Origin: Paenibacillus sp. V4I7
Lineage (GTDB): Bacteria > Bacillota > Bacilli > Paenibacillales > NBRC-103111
Length of the DNA stretch: 64,000 bases
Direction of reading: 5' to 3'
NCBI RefSeq assembly: GCF_030817275.1
Contig: NZ_JAUSZD010000002.1
Span: forward strand, 3,286,001 to 3,350,000
In this document: in pieces, positions 9,030 to 17,506 of the stretch
How positions within the stretch are numbered: the stretch's first letter is position 1
Layout: each line of letters opens with the position of its first letter
The notes under the pieces: generated by a model
What the model was told of the DNA's origin: nothing
The model's input: the letters and a program-made list of their open reading frames with translations, nothing else
Database searches by the model: none
Program-made: the position numbers and the translations under genes

Positions 9030-9692
9030 TTATGGAATGTACGAGATGTTCTCCGGAATGATCAATTTAGCCTCCGTGTGATTTACAACGTCCTCTATCG
9101 TATAAGGCAGCATGATTTCTTTTAAAAGCAATCCTTGATCCGTGACCTCCATCACGGCCATTTCCGTAACAATCAATTTGACACATTCCCGCGCTGTTAG
9201 CGGCAAGTCACATTGTTTTTTAACTTTGGATTCCCCCTGCCGGTTGACATGATTCATAAGCACGATGACTTTTTTGGCTTTTTGCGCAAGCTCCATCGCC
9301 CCTCCGATCCCTGCCACCCGCTTCCCCGGTACAATCCAATTGGCCAAATCCCCGCGCTCACTGACCTCTAGCGCCCCAAGTATTGTGATATCGATATATC
9401 CCCTGCGTATCATGGCAAAAGCAATGCTGCTATCGCAGTAGGAAGCCCCATTGGTAATCGTGACGGGGTATCCTCCTGCGTTGCAGAGAAAAGCATCTTC
9501 TTCCCCAGGAAGCGGGGCACCCCCTGCACCCAATATCCCATTTTCCGCATGAAAAACAACGTGAATGCCTTCAGGAACGTAATCTGCAACTTGGGTCGGG
9601 ATGCCGATTCCTAGATTGACAGCCATGCCGTCCTTTAATTCTTGAGCAGCCCGCTTTGCTATACGGACGCGGGTTTCTTTTCCCATACCCAT
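9030..9692 (-). CDS. yodR: 3-oxoacid CoA-transferase subunit B (AtoA/ScoB/YodR-like)
   Basis: The beta subunit of a heterodimeric class I CoA transferase. It carries the catalytic glutamate in the HAENGILGAG motif (about residue 50), which forms the gamma-glutamyl-CoA thioester. The NLGIGIPTQVADY and GGAMELAQKAKKVIVLMNH segments are typical. Possible starts are TTG 9698 and ATG 9692; GAGGGG upstream gives a 10-nt spacing to ATG 9692, so that is chosen. The start lies inside the 3' end of the subunit A gene, implying translational coupling and equimolar synthesis. In this operon it probably activates a beta-keto or beta-amino acid intermediate of lysine breakdown as a CoA thioester. Confidence 0.92.
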   Translation of the reverse strand: MGMGKETRVRIAKRAAQELKDGMAVNLGIGIPTQVADYVPEGIHVVFHAENGILGAGGAPLPGEEDAFLCNAGGYPVTITNGASYCDSSIAFAMIRRGYIDITILGALEVSERGDLANWIVPGKRVAGIGGAMELAQKAKKVIVLMNHVNRQGESKVKKQCDLPLTARECVKLIVTEMAVMEVTDQGLLLKEIMLPYTIEDVVNHTEAKLIIPENISYIP

Positions 9693-10387
9693 TCCCAAGT
9701 CACCCCTCTGCTCAATATCACCATATCTACAAAAATGCCCGGTGTTACAATGTTTTCGGGGTCAAGCTCGCCTAGCGGTACAATCTCATCGACTTCCGCA
9801 ATCGTAAATTTCCCAGCCATGGCGACCAATGGATTTAGATTTCTGCCGCTTTTATCATAGACAAGATTCCCGTACGGATCGGCTTTTTTCGCATGAACAA
9901 TGGCAACGTCCGCCGTCAATGCCGGCTCCACCAGATATTTTTTCTCGTCGATGGAAACGGTCTCCTTTCCCAGCTCCATGATCGTTCCAACGCCGACATC
10001 CACCAATATACCGCCAAGACCTACGCCGCCTGCCCGGATTTTTTCCGCTAAAGTTCCTTGCGGGTAAAACACCACCTCCATGGTGCCTTCCTCCATCCTT
10101 AGACCAGCGTTAGGATTGGAGCCGATATGAGAGGCAATCACCTTCTTTACTCTGCCTGCTGTGATTAATCTACCAATGCCGATGTGCGGAAATCCAGTAT
10201 CATTGCCAATGATCGTGATATCTTTAATCCCCTTTTGCAACATACCTTCGATCATCGTTGGAGGGGTTCCAATGCCGCCAAACCCGCCATACATCAGCGT
10301 ACAGCCATCGGTTATCACTTGAAGTGCCTCTTCCAAGGTCCTTACTTTGCCGGATGCGACCGCATGTGTGTTCTCATATGGCTCCAT
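9659..10387 (-). CDS. yodS: 3-oxoacid CoA-transferase subunit A (AtoD/ScoA/YodS-like)
   Basis: The alpha subunit of the CoA transferase. Diagnostic segments are MYGGFGGIGTPPTMIEG (CoA-binding glycine-rich stretch), IASHIGSNPNAGLRMEEG and PQGTLAEKIRAGGVGLGG. ATG 10387 overlaps the TGA stop of the upstream aminotransferase (TGATG) and has GGAGGAG before it. The gene order aminotransferase-subunit A-subunit B-deacylase is the same as B. subtilis yodT-yodS-yodR-yodQ. The natural acceptor acid is not known. Confidence 0.92.
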   Translation of the reverse strand: MEPYENTHAVASGKVRTLEEALQVITDGCTLMYGGFGGIGTPPTMIEGMLQKGIKDITIIGNDTGFPHIGIGRLITAGRVKKVIASHIGSNPNAGLRMEEGTMEVVFYPQGTLAEKIRAGGVGLGGILVDVGVGTIMELGKETVSIDEKKYLVEPALTADVAIVHAKKADPYGNLVYDKSGRNLNPLVAMAGKFTIAEVDEIVPLGELDPENIVTPGIFVDMVILSRGVTWEWVWEKKPASV

Positions 10388-11739
10388 CAAATCTCCTCCA
10401 ATACGGATCGGGTAACCTCAGCCATGACTTCCCGAATAGATTCATCCAAAATCCGCACGAGCTGATCGATTTCTTCTTCTGTAATCACAAAAGGAGGGGC
10501 CACAATAATGGCATCCCCTACCCCGTCCACCGCGCCTGCCGCAGGATACACGAGAAGGCCTTTTTGGAAAGCTACTTCGACGATTCGAGAGGTGACACCT
10601 AGCCCAGATGGAAACGGCAGCTTGTTGGTCCGATCGGAAACAAATTCTATAGCCAGCAGAAGTCCTCTACCCCTTACATCGCCGATGGTCTCGATCTGGT
10701 CAGCCATTTGGCGCATCTTTCCCAGCAAATAGCTGCCCTTGATCTCTGCTGCCCTAACTAACTGATGCTTTTCGATATAGGCAAGAACCGCAAGTGAAAC
10801 TGCCGCCGATTGGGGATTTGCGCTATAGGTGTGGCCGGACATGATACTTTTGGATCCCTTCAAAATAGGTTCCATCACGTGATCTTTGGCAAGCGTTGCC
10901 GCCATCGGCGTATATCCGGCGCTCATGCCTTTTCCTAGAGCTATCAGATCCGGTTCGACGCCATAGTGCTCCATACCGAACATAGCTCCTGTGCGGGCAA
11001 TCCCCGTCATGACCTCATCGGCGATGAATAAGATCTCATTCCGCTCGCAAATCTCTTTGATCCTCGTGAAATATCCTTCGGGTGGTACAATAGCACCGCC
11101 TGCAGCTCCGATTATCGGCTCTGCAATAAATGCGGCGATATGTTCGGCGCCGATCCGCTTTATAGCGGTTTCCAAATCGTCCGCACACGCTAACTTGCAA
11201 TCTGGATAGGTCTTGTTCAAAGGACATCGGTAGCAATAAGGGGGCACGACGACCGGAAAGTCCTCCAATAACGGAATAAATCGTCTTCTTCTAAGTACAT
11301 GGCCTGACATCGAAAGAGCGCCCATCGTTATACCGTGATAGCTCATCCGTCTTGAAATCACTTTATTTTTACCTTGGCGCCCCTTCTCCTGCCAGTGTTG
11401 GATGGCAATCTTCATCGCCGTCTCCGTAGCTTCGGACCCGCTGTTCACAAAGAAAGCCCAGTAATCATTGCCTGGCGCCAAATCGCTCAGCTTCTTTGCC
11501 AGCTTTTCGGCTGGTTCACTTGTAAACTGAGAGCGGTAGACAAAAGAGACCTTGCCCGCTTGCTCCAGCATCGCATCGATGATTTCATGAACCCCGTGCC
11601 CGATTCCGGCTGTCACAGCACCCGAGGATGCATCTATATAGGCTTTGCCTTGATCATCGTACAAATAAACACCTTTTCCATATTGAATGGTGGGATAATG
11701 GTGGTCCAAAACCGGCTTGATTAAATGCTCCCGCTTCAT
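10387..11739 (-). CDS. yodT: Class III aminotransferase (YodT-like)
   Basis: A PLP-dependent aminotransferase, 450 residues from ATG 11739. Motifs: FFVNSGSEATETAMK (cofactor phosphate), D241 in ADEVMTGIARTG, and Schiff-base K270 in ALGKGMSAGYTP. A cysteine pair in YCYRCPLNKTYPDC is typical of this subgroup. An upstream ATG at 11763 is possible, but AAAGGGGGG lies 5-8 nt before 11739. It is the first enzyme gene after yokU in the sigma-54 operon. Likely role: removal of the 3-amino or another amino group from beta-lysine-derived intermediates (inference from cluster). Confidence 0.9.
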   Translation of the reverse strand: MKREHLIKPVLDHHYPTIQYGKGVYLYDDQGKAYIDASSGAVTAGIGHGVHEIIDAMLEQAGKVSFVYRSQFTSEPAEKLAKKLSDLAPGNDYWAFFVNSGSEATETAMKIAIQHWQEKGRQGKNKVISRRMSYHGITMGALSMSGHVLRRRRFIPLLEDFPVVVPPYCYRCPLNKTYPDCKLACADDLETAIKRIGAEHIAAFIAEPIIGAAGGAIVPPEGYFTRIKEICERNEILFIADEVMTGIARTGAMFGMEHYGVEPDLIALGKGMSAGYTPMAATLAKDHVMEPILKGSKSIMSGHTYSANPQSAAVSLAVLAYIEKHQLVRAAEIKGSYLLGKMRQMADQIETIGDVRGRGLLLAIEFVSDRTNKLPFPSGLGVTSRIVEVAFQKGLLVYPAAGAVDGVGDAIIVAPPFVITEEEIDQLVRILDESIREVMAEVTRSVLEEI

Positions 11740-11773
11740 TAAGCCCCCCCCTTTGTTAACCATCGCTACGGTT

Positions 11774-12037
11774 TTATTTGAGAAACATATTCTTAACCCG
11801 CGGAGCCTTCAACAGATCTTCATAGCGAAATGTAGTTCCAAGAGCAGACACATCATGCCAATAAAGTGTCTCTTCGATTTGCTGCGCGGTGCTCTCCAAT
11901 ACGTAAGTACGACAGTTGGAACATTCGATAGCGGGAACTTCCAAAATCTGAACTGCCACTCGCCCATCCGGCAAAACCCAGTAGCAATCTTTCACGCTTT
12001 CACGGATATCCTCCGTTTCACACCACATGCATTTCAT
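11774..12037 (-). CDS. yokU: YokU family zinc-ribbon protein
   Basis: An 87-residue protein with two CxxC pairs (C3/C6 in MKCMWC and C39/C42 in ECSNC), which would bind one zinc. YokU-type proteins accompany kamA/yod clusters in bacilli, and their biochemical role is not established. Here it leads the minus-strand operon directly behind a sigma-54 promoter. ATG 12037 has AAAGGAGGAAG upstream. A regulatory or assembly role for the aminomutase pathway is possible but unproven. Confidence 0.85.
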   Translation of the reverse strand: MKCMWCETEDIRESVKDCYWVLPDGRVAVQILEVPAIECSNCRTYVLESTAQQIEETLYWHDVSALGTTFRYEDLLKAPRVKNMFLK

Positions 12038-12089
12038 ACACTTCCTCCTTTATATTTGTTTAGAACATTCTTATCTCTACCTGATTACT

Positions 12090-12107
12090 ATGCAAAATAG
12101 ATGCCAA
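12090..12107 (-). promoter_or_regulatory. Sigma-54 promoter of the yokU-yodTSRQ operon
   Basis: On the minus strand TTGGCATCTATTTTGCAT: GG (12104-12105) and GC (12092-12093) are exactly 10 nt apart, with good -24 and -12 boxes. It points into yokU. The ablB sigma-54 promoter lies about 150 bp away on the other strand, so one activator-binding region could serve both. Confidence 0.85.
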
Positions 12108-12169
12108 CTTTTCGAAATAGGCATCCAGACTTCTATCAGGGTAAGTTTTCGCGGGAAAAGCCGCCAAAT

Positions 12170-12202
12170 ATTTTGCAGCTGCTATTTTTTTGGCAGCAAA
12201 AT
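12170..12202. promoter_or_regulatory. Candidate activator-binding inverted repeat between two sigma-54 promoters
   Basis: ATTTTGC (12170-12176) and GCAAAAT (12196-12202) form a 7-19-7 inverted repeat. It lies between the divergent sigma-54 promoters (about 70-80 bp from the -24 box on either side), a normal place for an enhancer-binding-protein site. A second copy near kamA was not clearly found, so this is tentative. Confidence 0.35.
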
Positions 12203-12259
12203 TAATAATTCATACGGTATTGCTCACAGACTTTACCTATCGTGGTCTTGGTTTACAGT

Positions 12260-12276
12260 TGGCACCATTTTTGCGA
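12260..12276 (+). promoter_or_regulatory. Sigma-54 promoter of ablB
   Basis: TTGGCACCATTTTTGCG: GG at 12261-12262 and GC at 12273-12274 with 10 nt between. Start of transcription is expected near 12286, about 33 nt before the ablB ATG. Confidence 0.85.
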
Positions 12277-12318
12277 ATAGATGAATGGAACGATTTTAGG
12301 GAGAAAGGGGAATGCAGG

Positions 12319-13176
12319 ATGCCAAATAATCTGCCAACGTACACGAATCAGGTTGAAAGAGGCGACGATTACACGGTAAGCTTTTGCCTCGATTTTTTTA
12401 ATAAAAGGTTGCGGGTGGATGACTATCAGGGGAATGTGGATGCCCTCTGCAAGCGAATAGCCGAAATTGCCAAAGCTAATGCATTAACCAAAGTGTTTAT
12501 TAAATCGCGAGAGGATGACTGGCAAACCTTTCTATCCAAAGGCTGCATGCTGGAGGGAATTTATAAAGGATATTTCAACGGTCGCGACGCTTACTGTATG
12601 GCACTGTATGATGATCTTGAGCGGCGGACTAGCGATTATTGGATGGAGGAGGATCACATTCTAAAACAAGTGCTAGCTCTTCCCCTCAAGCCAGGTCGGC
12701 CCTTGGTTCCGGAACAATGTACACTGCGTATAGCTCGGACGGAGGATGCTGAGCGGCTTGCTGTCTTATACGATCAAATATTTCAAACGTACCCGACACC
12801 GATGAATGATCCTTTGTACGTTGAAAAAACAATGCGGGATGGAACGATTTATTATCTCGTAGAATCGCCGCATCAACTGATTAGCGCCGCCTCCGCTGAG
12901 ATCAATTCGGTCTACGCCAATGCGGAAATGACGGATTGCGCCACTCTCCCTGCCTATCGTAATCAAGGACTCATGAGATTGCTTATGCATGCCTTGGAAG
13001 ATGAATTACTCGCGCGAAACATTACTTGCGCCTACTCCTTATCCAGAGCCCTATCTTTCGGTATGAACGCTGTTTTCTTCCAGATGGGATACCGTTATTA
13101 CGGCAGACTAACGAAAAATTGCGATATTTACGATAAATTTGAGGACATGAATTTGTGGACCAAGATGTTGAAGTGA
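12319..13176 (+). CDS. ablB: Beta-lysine N-acetyltransferase (AblB/YodP-like GNAT)
   Basis: A 285-residue protein with a C-terminal GNAT fold (about 140-285), including the acetyl-CoA-binding stretch TLPAYRNQGLMRLLMHALE. The N-terminal half (VSFCLDFFNKRLRVDDYQGN and following) is the special extension of AblB/YodP proteins. The enzyme acetylates the epsilon-amino group of L-beta-lysine made by KamA; N-epsilon-acetyl-beta-lysine is a compatible solute in methanogens. ATG 12319 has AAGGGG 8 nt upstream; the reading frame stays open to 12190, but those residues overlap the sigma-54 promoter and are probably untranslated. It ends 16 nt from the convergent rpoN stop. Confidence 0.88.
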   Translation: MPNNLPTYTNQVERGDDYTVSFCLDFFNKRLRVDDYQGNVDALCKRIAEIAKANALTKVFIKSREDDWQTFLSKGCMLEGIYKGYFNGRDAYCMALYDDLERRTSDYWMEEDHILKQVLALPLKPGRPLVPEQCTLRIARTEDAERLAVLYDQIFQTYPTPMNDPLYVEKTMRDGTIYYLVESPHQLISAASAEINSVYANAEMTDCATLPAYRNQGLMRLLMHALEDELLARNITCAYSLSRALSFGMNAVFFQMGYRYYGRLTKNCDIYDKFEDMNLWTKMLK

Positions 13177-13192
13177 ATTTGCCCCCTTTAAA

Positions 13193-14518
13193 CTATATGC
13201 GTTTCCTTCTCAGGGAAGAAGAAATGCCTAACTCCTCCCGATATTTGTTCACAGTGCGGCGAGAAATTTGAATGCCTTCCTTCATCATTAGCTCTGCCAG
13301 CTTCTGGTCGGAGTAAGGCTTCGCATGGTTTTCCCCATGGATCCATTCCTTTATTCTCGCTTTTACGCGCTCCGAGGACGCTGGATCTCCTAGGTCCATT
13401 TGCAAACCGGAGGGAAAGAAATACTTCAGCTCGAAGATGCCCCATGGCGTTTGGGCATATTTGCCAGCCGTCGCGCGGCTGACCGTCGATTCATGCACAT
13501 TGAGTTTATCGGCAATATACTTCAAAGTCATCGGTTTGAGATGCGAAGCACCCTTCCAAAAAAAATCGGTCTGTTCCTCCACGATGGCTTGCGCTACGCG
13601 GAATATGGTCTTTCGTCTTTGCTCCAAACACTTCAGGAAGAACATCGCTGAGTTTATTTTACCAAAGAGGAACTTTGTTGCTTCGTAATTGTCGCTGCCA
13701 TCCTTCGCCATTCGTTCGTAATAACCATTAACGGAGAGGCGGGGCGATGCTGCTTGATGAATCAGCACAACGAGCTGCTCACCTTCCTTTTCGATGATGA
13801 CCTCGGGAATAATATAGGGCACTGCTTCTGTATGAAATGCTGCCCCAGGTCTAGGATTCAATCCTTTGATTACTTCAATCGCAGTCTTAATTTCTTGAGC
13901 AGTCACTTGCAGTATCGTCGACAATTTATGAATGTGATAATCAGCCACATCCTTCAGATGACTACGAATGAGTACGGATACTAACGGAAAGCACTCCGAC
14001 AAGGACTGAACCTGAAGAAGCAGACATTCTCTCAAATTTCTTGCTCCTACGCCGACGGGCTCAAAGCCCTGTAAGATCCTCAGCGCAAGCTCTGCTTGAG
14101 CAAGATCAACCTTAAATACGTCGGAAATTTCATTTAAGGAGGATCCAAGGTAGCCATTATTGTCCAGATTTCCGATCATAAACGTGACAATTTTACGAAT
14201 AGTTGGCGGGATTTTTTTTGCAAAGCTCAACTGCTCCTTTAAATGCCTTTCCAGGGTCACCTCATTCGACGGGGCATGTTGTAAGGGGTCATAGATTTGA
14301 TCATTCCTCCCTATTGCATTAGGGAATTTACGAGTGCCATTATACGCATCCCATTCGTTTCCGGTGAATTCCAATACCGGGTTATCATTCATCTCCTGCT
14401 GGATAACCTCCAACAATTCCGGTGTCGAGAGCTGGAGAATCGTTATGGCTTTTCGCAATTGCGGAGTTAACCGCATTTTGGCGGTTTGCTGTTGGAACAT
14501 TCCGTATCCTGGGCGCAT
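13193..14518 (-). CDS. rpoN: RNA polymerase sigma-54 factor
   Basis: The factor (SigL/RpoN) recognising -24/-12 promoters. Region I is glutamine/leucine-rich (MRLTPQLRKAITILQLS); the core-binding and DNA-binding parts contain HESTVSRATAGKYAQTP, and the RpoN box ISRRTVNKYREELGI sits near the C-terminus. Length is 441 residues from ATG 14518, which has AAAGGGG 8 nt upstream; earlier in-frame codons to 14605 lack such a site. Its position next to an activator gene and three sigma-54 promoters makes this locus a self-contained sigma-54 regulon. A terminator-like hairpin at 14598-14627 isolates it from upstream decayed genes. Confidence 0.95.
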   Translation of the reverse strand: MRPGYGMFQQQTAKMRLTPQLRKAITILQLSTPELLEVIQQEMNDNPVLEFTGNEWDAYNGTRKFPNAIGRNDQIYDPLQHAPSNEVTLERHLKEQLSFAKKIPPTIRKIVTFMIGNLDNNGYLGSSLNEISDVFKVDLAQAELALRILQGFEPVGVGARNLRECLLLQVQSLSECFPLVSVLIRSHLKDVADYHIHKLSTILQVTAQEIKTAIEVIKGLNPRPGAAFHTEAVPYIIPEVIIEKEGEQLVVLIHQAASPRLSVNGYYERMAKDGSDNYEATKFLFGKINSAMFFLKCLEQRRKTIFRVAQAIVEEQTDFFWKGASHLKPMTLKYIADKLNVHESTVSRATAGKYAQTPWGIFELKYFFPSGLQMDLGDPASSERVKARIKEWIHGENHAKPYSDQKLAELMMKEGIQISRRTVNKYREELGISSSLRRKRI

Positions 14519-14593
14519 GTACATCACCCCTTTATGTTTTTGCTTATATATGTATTCAGGTACGATCCCTTTTTGTCCATTTCGACTTGAAAA

Positions 14594-14627
14594 GAAAGAA
14601 GACACCGTTTGAAGTAACGGCGTCTTC
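14594..14627 (-). terminator. Terminator upstream of rpoN, ending the decayed sugar operon
   Basis: On the minus strand GAAGAC-g-CCGTT, 6-nt loop, AACGG-t-GTCTTC is followed by TTTCTTTT. It would stop transcription arriving from the remnants at 14761-15863. Confidence 0.75.
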
Positions 14628-14760
14628 TCCTATTTACACTAAATTCCGAATCTTTGATGGTCGGAGTTGGCCTCAATACATCGCCGGTAAACGGCTGCGG
14701 TTTTATTTGATTAACAATATTAATTATTAATGTAATTAAATATAGGCCAAATCAACATTG

Positions 14761-14890
14761 TTATTTTTCATAATCGTTACTACATACATTTTGCTTGTCA
14801 TTTACAGCATGGATCCCATACTCGCGGCCGATACCAGAATGTTTGAAACCGCCAAAGGCGCTTTCATCACAAATCCTACACCGTCCACCA
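14761..14890 (-). pseudogene. Aldehyde dehydrogenase C-terminal remnant
   Basis: Translation of the minus strand upstream of a TAA at 14761-14763 gives DESAFGGFKHSGIGREYGIH and about 15 further residues. That is the conserved C-terminal hallmark of aldehyde dehydrogenases. Only about 40 residues are recognisable; no catalytic part, start or ribosome binding site remains. It directly follows the truncated Gfo/Idh remnant, so a deletion probably joined the two. Confidence 0.7.
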
Positions 14891-14937
14891 CCCAGAATGA
14901 ACGGAGTGGTTTTTCTATCAGCAATATTTGGGGATCT

Positions 14938-15334
14938 CTATAACCATTCTCGCAAAAAAGATATACTTTCTTTGCGCATTTTCTGTAACTCCACGTTCTT
15001 TTGCCGTGGTACAAGTTCTTCAGCATCAAGCGTGTTCATCGCGATCGGTTTTTCCATAACTAGATGCTTTCCAGCGTTCAAAACATCTAGCCCAATGCGG
15101 GCATGACTTCCGCTTGAAGTCGTCACACAGACGATATTTACATCCGGACTATGGATCAACTCTTGATAAACTGTCGTACAAGCGCAGTTCTCCTGCTTCG
15201 CAATCGCTTTCACTCTTGCTTCATTACGGCTGAAAAACAAAGGTTAAGCTTGCGTCCTCAATTTCGCGGATTGCCTCGATATGAAAGTCAGCGCCGGATC
15301 CGCATCCAATAATGCCAAATCTCCACGTGGTCAT
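14938..15334 (-). pseudogene. Gfo/Idh/MocA oxidoreductase, frameshifted and truncated
   Basis: From ATG 15334 the frame reads MTTWRFGIIGCGSGADFH (Rossmann GxGxxG-like start) up to about 15245, then stops. The next frame continues without loss as FSRNEARVKAIAKQ and later includes the family motif AGKHLVMEKPIA. Coding similarity ends after DAEEL, and the remaining 200 or more residues of a normal 330-390-residue enzyme are missing. Both a frameshift (in a T-rich stretch near 15240) and a 3' deletion are therefore present. It begins 4 nt after the stop of the isomerase remnant, showing a former operon. Confidence 0.85.
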
Positions 15335-15338
15335 TGTG

Positions 15339-15863
15339 CTATGCCTCACTTAGAAGCGCACGCAGCGCATCGAGCATCATACGAGTACCCGTCATCTGGC
15401 TGCCGCCCTCAGGAATGAAATGCGTTTCAATCGTGAAGAGTCCATCGTATCCGTCTGCCAACAATGCTTTGAGTTGTGGAATCACAGGTACACTGCCTGA
15501 GCCAAGTGGCACACAACGGGCAGTTCCGTCTGCACATACATAAGCATCCTTAAGGTGAACAAGCCAATATATCCTTCATGAATCCGAAACCTACCGAAAA
15601 TGCCTCACGACCACCGTATGCCTCATTCCCCGGGTCCCACAAACCCCTTAAAGCGGATGAATCGACACTGCGCACAATTACCCGCGGGCTTCGACCTGAC
15701 GCCGGACTTCCATGGCTTGATCGTCATTTAGAGTGACCACATTCCGTCCGTTAATGACTCGGACTTCAACATGCTTTAAACCCTGTTCGACTGCCCAATT
15801 TAACGCTTCCTCGAAATTAGCTGAAACCTCATCCGTTAAAACACCCAGTCGTTCCAATATCAA
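15339..15863 (-). pseudogene. Sugar phosphate isomerase/epimerase (TIM barrel), internally deleted and frameshifted
   Basis: The N-terminal 61 residues (GVLTDEVSANFEEALNWAVE and VEVRVINGRNVVTL) are typical of xylose-isomerase-like TIM barrels and end at a stop near 15678. After a missing middle, another frame gives LRGLWDPGNEAYGGREAFSV. A further shift gives LVHLKDAYVCADGTARCVPLG through TIETHFIPEGG to a stop at 15339. A functional member would be about 280 residues; roughly 100 are missing. Original role: hydroxyacid or sugar isomerisation alongside a Gfo/Idh dehydrogenase. Confidence 0.85.
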
Positions 15864-16014
15864 AATTTAAATCCCACCCTTCCTTTGGTTCTATCCAAAG
15901 CATTGCATTCTTGTTCCTTGATTCTTATCATATCAATTAAATTTCATGAAAAGTTGACGTATTTTTCGAAGTAAATTCACATTTTTTAAGCTTTACACTC
16001 GGCTAAATGTTGAA

Positions 16015-16052
16015 TAGAAAAAAATCACCCGAACCACTTAGACCGGCTGACT
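16015..16052 (-). terminator. Terminator of the YgjP-like gene
   Basis: On the minus strand TCAGCCGG...TCGGGTGA with one mismatch is followed by T7. It lies 30 nt after the stop. The rest of 15864-16080 shows nothing recognisable except an A/T-rich spacer. Confidence 0.55.
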
Positions 16053-16080
16053 TTTCCAATTGTTATTGAATTTTCGTTTC

Positions 16081-16740
16081 TCAAAGAGTCATAGCATGTC
16101 CATGCCTTGCCAAAAACGCTTCCTTTTCTTTATAATCCGGCATAATGCTTCCAACGCGTCTCCAAAATGATCGATCATGATTCATATGAAGGAGATGACA
16201 TAGTTCATGGATGATGACATAATCAATCACTTCAACTGGAGCCATGGCTAACCGATAATTAAAGGTTATTTTTTTATCCGAGCTGCAGCTTCCCCACTTG
16301 GTTTTGGACTCATCTACCTCAATCGTTTTGGGTTTTACTTTCAGCTGTGTTTGATAAATTTTGATTCGTTCCCCTATAATCTTTTTACAGCTTGAGAAAT
16401 AGAACTTCTTAAGATTCATTTTCAATTCTTCTTCATTTAGGTCATTAATCTCAATTAACTCATGGAGATAATAATATTTTCCAAGATGAAGGAACTTTCC
16501 CTTATCTTGATATTCTCTTGTCTTAGGGGTTTCTCGAGCTTCCGCAATGAGTTGTAATTTCTCCAAAATCGTTTTCCCATGATGACTCACAGCACTCATT
16601 ACCATCTCTTTACTTGTATCATTAGGAGCTTTAACGGTAATGAAACCCATAGAATCAATATGAATCGAAATCTTTTTTCTAATTCCATATTGAACATTAA
16701 ATTCTATCGTATTATTTTCAAATTCAATTTTCATAATCAT
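16081..16740 (-). CDS. YgjP-like M48-family zinc metallopeptidase
   Basis: A 219-residue protein with the zinc site HELCHLLHMNHDRSFW (HExxH plus downstream histidine) near the C-terminus, as in YgjP/DUF45 proteins. The preceding KWGSCSSDKKITFNYRLAMAP is the second conserved block of this family. It is thought to be a cytoplasmic peptidase, with physiological substrate unknown. The start is uncertain: ATGs at 16743, 16740 and 16734 follow AGGA; 16740 has the best spacing, and codons upstream to 16806 lack a ribosome binding site. Confidence 0.85.
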   Translation of the reverse strand: MIMKIEFENNTIEFNVQYGIRKKISIHIDSMGFITVKAPNDTSKEMVMSAVSHHGKTILEKLQLIAEARETPKTREYQDKGKFLHLGKYYYLHELIEINDLNEEELKMNLKKFYFSSCKKIIGERIKIYQTQLKVKPKTIEVDESKTKWGSCSSDKKITFNYRLAMAPVEVIDYVIIHELCHLLHMNHDRSFWRRVGSIMPDYKEKEAFLARHGHAMTL

Positions 16741-16841
16741 CATCGTTCCTATAAGGTTATTTATAAATCGTATAAGTATCAAATCACTATTCCGTTTAAA
16801 TTGCAATGCGGGAATCCTTTTATATTTGTTAACGTTAATAG

Positions 16842-16884
16842 AAAACGCTTGATCCCTTAATTTAAAAGGACCAAGCGTTTTTTA
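16842..16884. terminator. Terminator after the FMN reductase gene
   Basis: AAAACGCTTG (16842-16851) pairs with CAAGCGTTTT (16872-16881), T/A tracts on both sides. It lies between the FMN reductase stop and the YgjP gene, so it separates these minus-strand units. Confidence 0.75.
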
Positions 16885-16903
16885 TCTGGCAATAATCTAG
16901 TAT

Positions 16904-17440
16904 CTAATTGCGTAGTGTTTTAAGCGCTCCACTCCATGCGATCACTTGATCCAGCATAAGTTTAACATTAATGAGATGTAAATCAGCTGGTTTAAATGTA
17001 CTATAATTCTCAAAATCGGTAAATATCGATAAAGTTGGATGTGCTTTCACATCAGCAACTAGCAGCTCTCCTAATATTCCTCTCAGATGTTCCGCCGCTC
17101 GTGCCCCGCCAGTTGACCCATAACTGATGATACCCGCAGCTTTGTTATTCCATTCCTCGCGTGCTAAATCGAGTGCATTTTTTAAAGCACCAGTAATGCT
17201 GTGGTTGTATTCTGGCGTAATAAATACAAAACCATCAAGGCTATTCAATTTTCCAGTCCAATTTTTGATTTGTTCTTCGCTACCTGGCTCACCAAAAAAG
17301 GGTAATTTGTAATCTGCAATATCCACTAACTCGTAGCTTGCATCTCCACGTTTATCTGCAATTTCTTTGAGCCAATTTCCCACTTGTGGACTCACCCGTC
17401 CAGGTCTAGTACTTCCTAAAATAATTCCAATTTTCAGCAT
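16904..17440 (-). CDS. NADPH-dependent FMN reductase family protein
   Basis: A flavodoxin-fold protein of 178 residues with the FMN phosphate loop GSTRPGRVSPQVG near the N-terminus and PEYNHSITGALKNALDLA, characteristic of azoreductase/chromate reductase-type NADPH:FMN oxidoreductases. ATG 17440 has AGGAGG 8 nt upstream. Two further family members occur in this window (24332-24889, close in sequence, and 40848-41390, more distant). Likely role is quinone or xenobiotic reduction. It follows the SnoaL-like genes on the same strand and may share their regulation by the ArsR-type protein. Confidence 0.88.
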   Translation of the reverse strand: MLKIGIILGSTRPGRVSPQVGNWLKEIADKRGDASYELVDIADYKLPFFGEPGSEEQIKNWTGKLNSLDGFVFITPEYNHSITGALKNALDLAREEWNNKAAGIISYGSTGGARAAEHLRGILGELLVADVKAHPTLSIFTDFENYSTFKPADLHLINVKLMLDQVIAWSGALKTLRN

Positions 17441-17506
17441 TTAAAGAGCCTCCTCATAAATTCCTATTTTGAGCTTATGATCCGATTCTGCAACTATTCT
17501 CATCTG

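Noticed and set aside
15334..15543. Plus-strand frame across the decayed isomerase gene
   Set aside because: Opposite strand translates into a recognisable TIM-barrel C-terminus; plus frame is a shadow.
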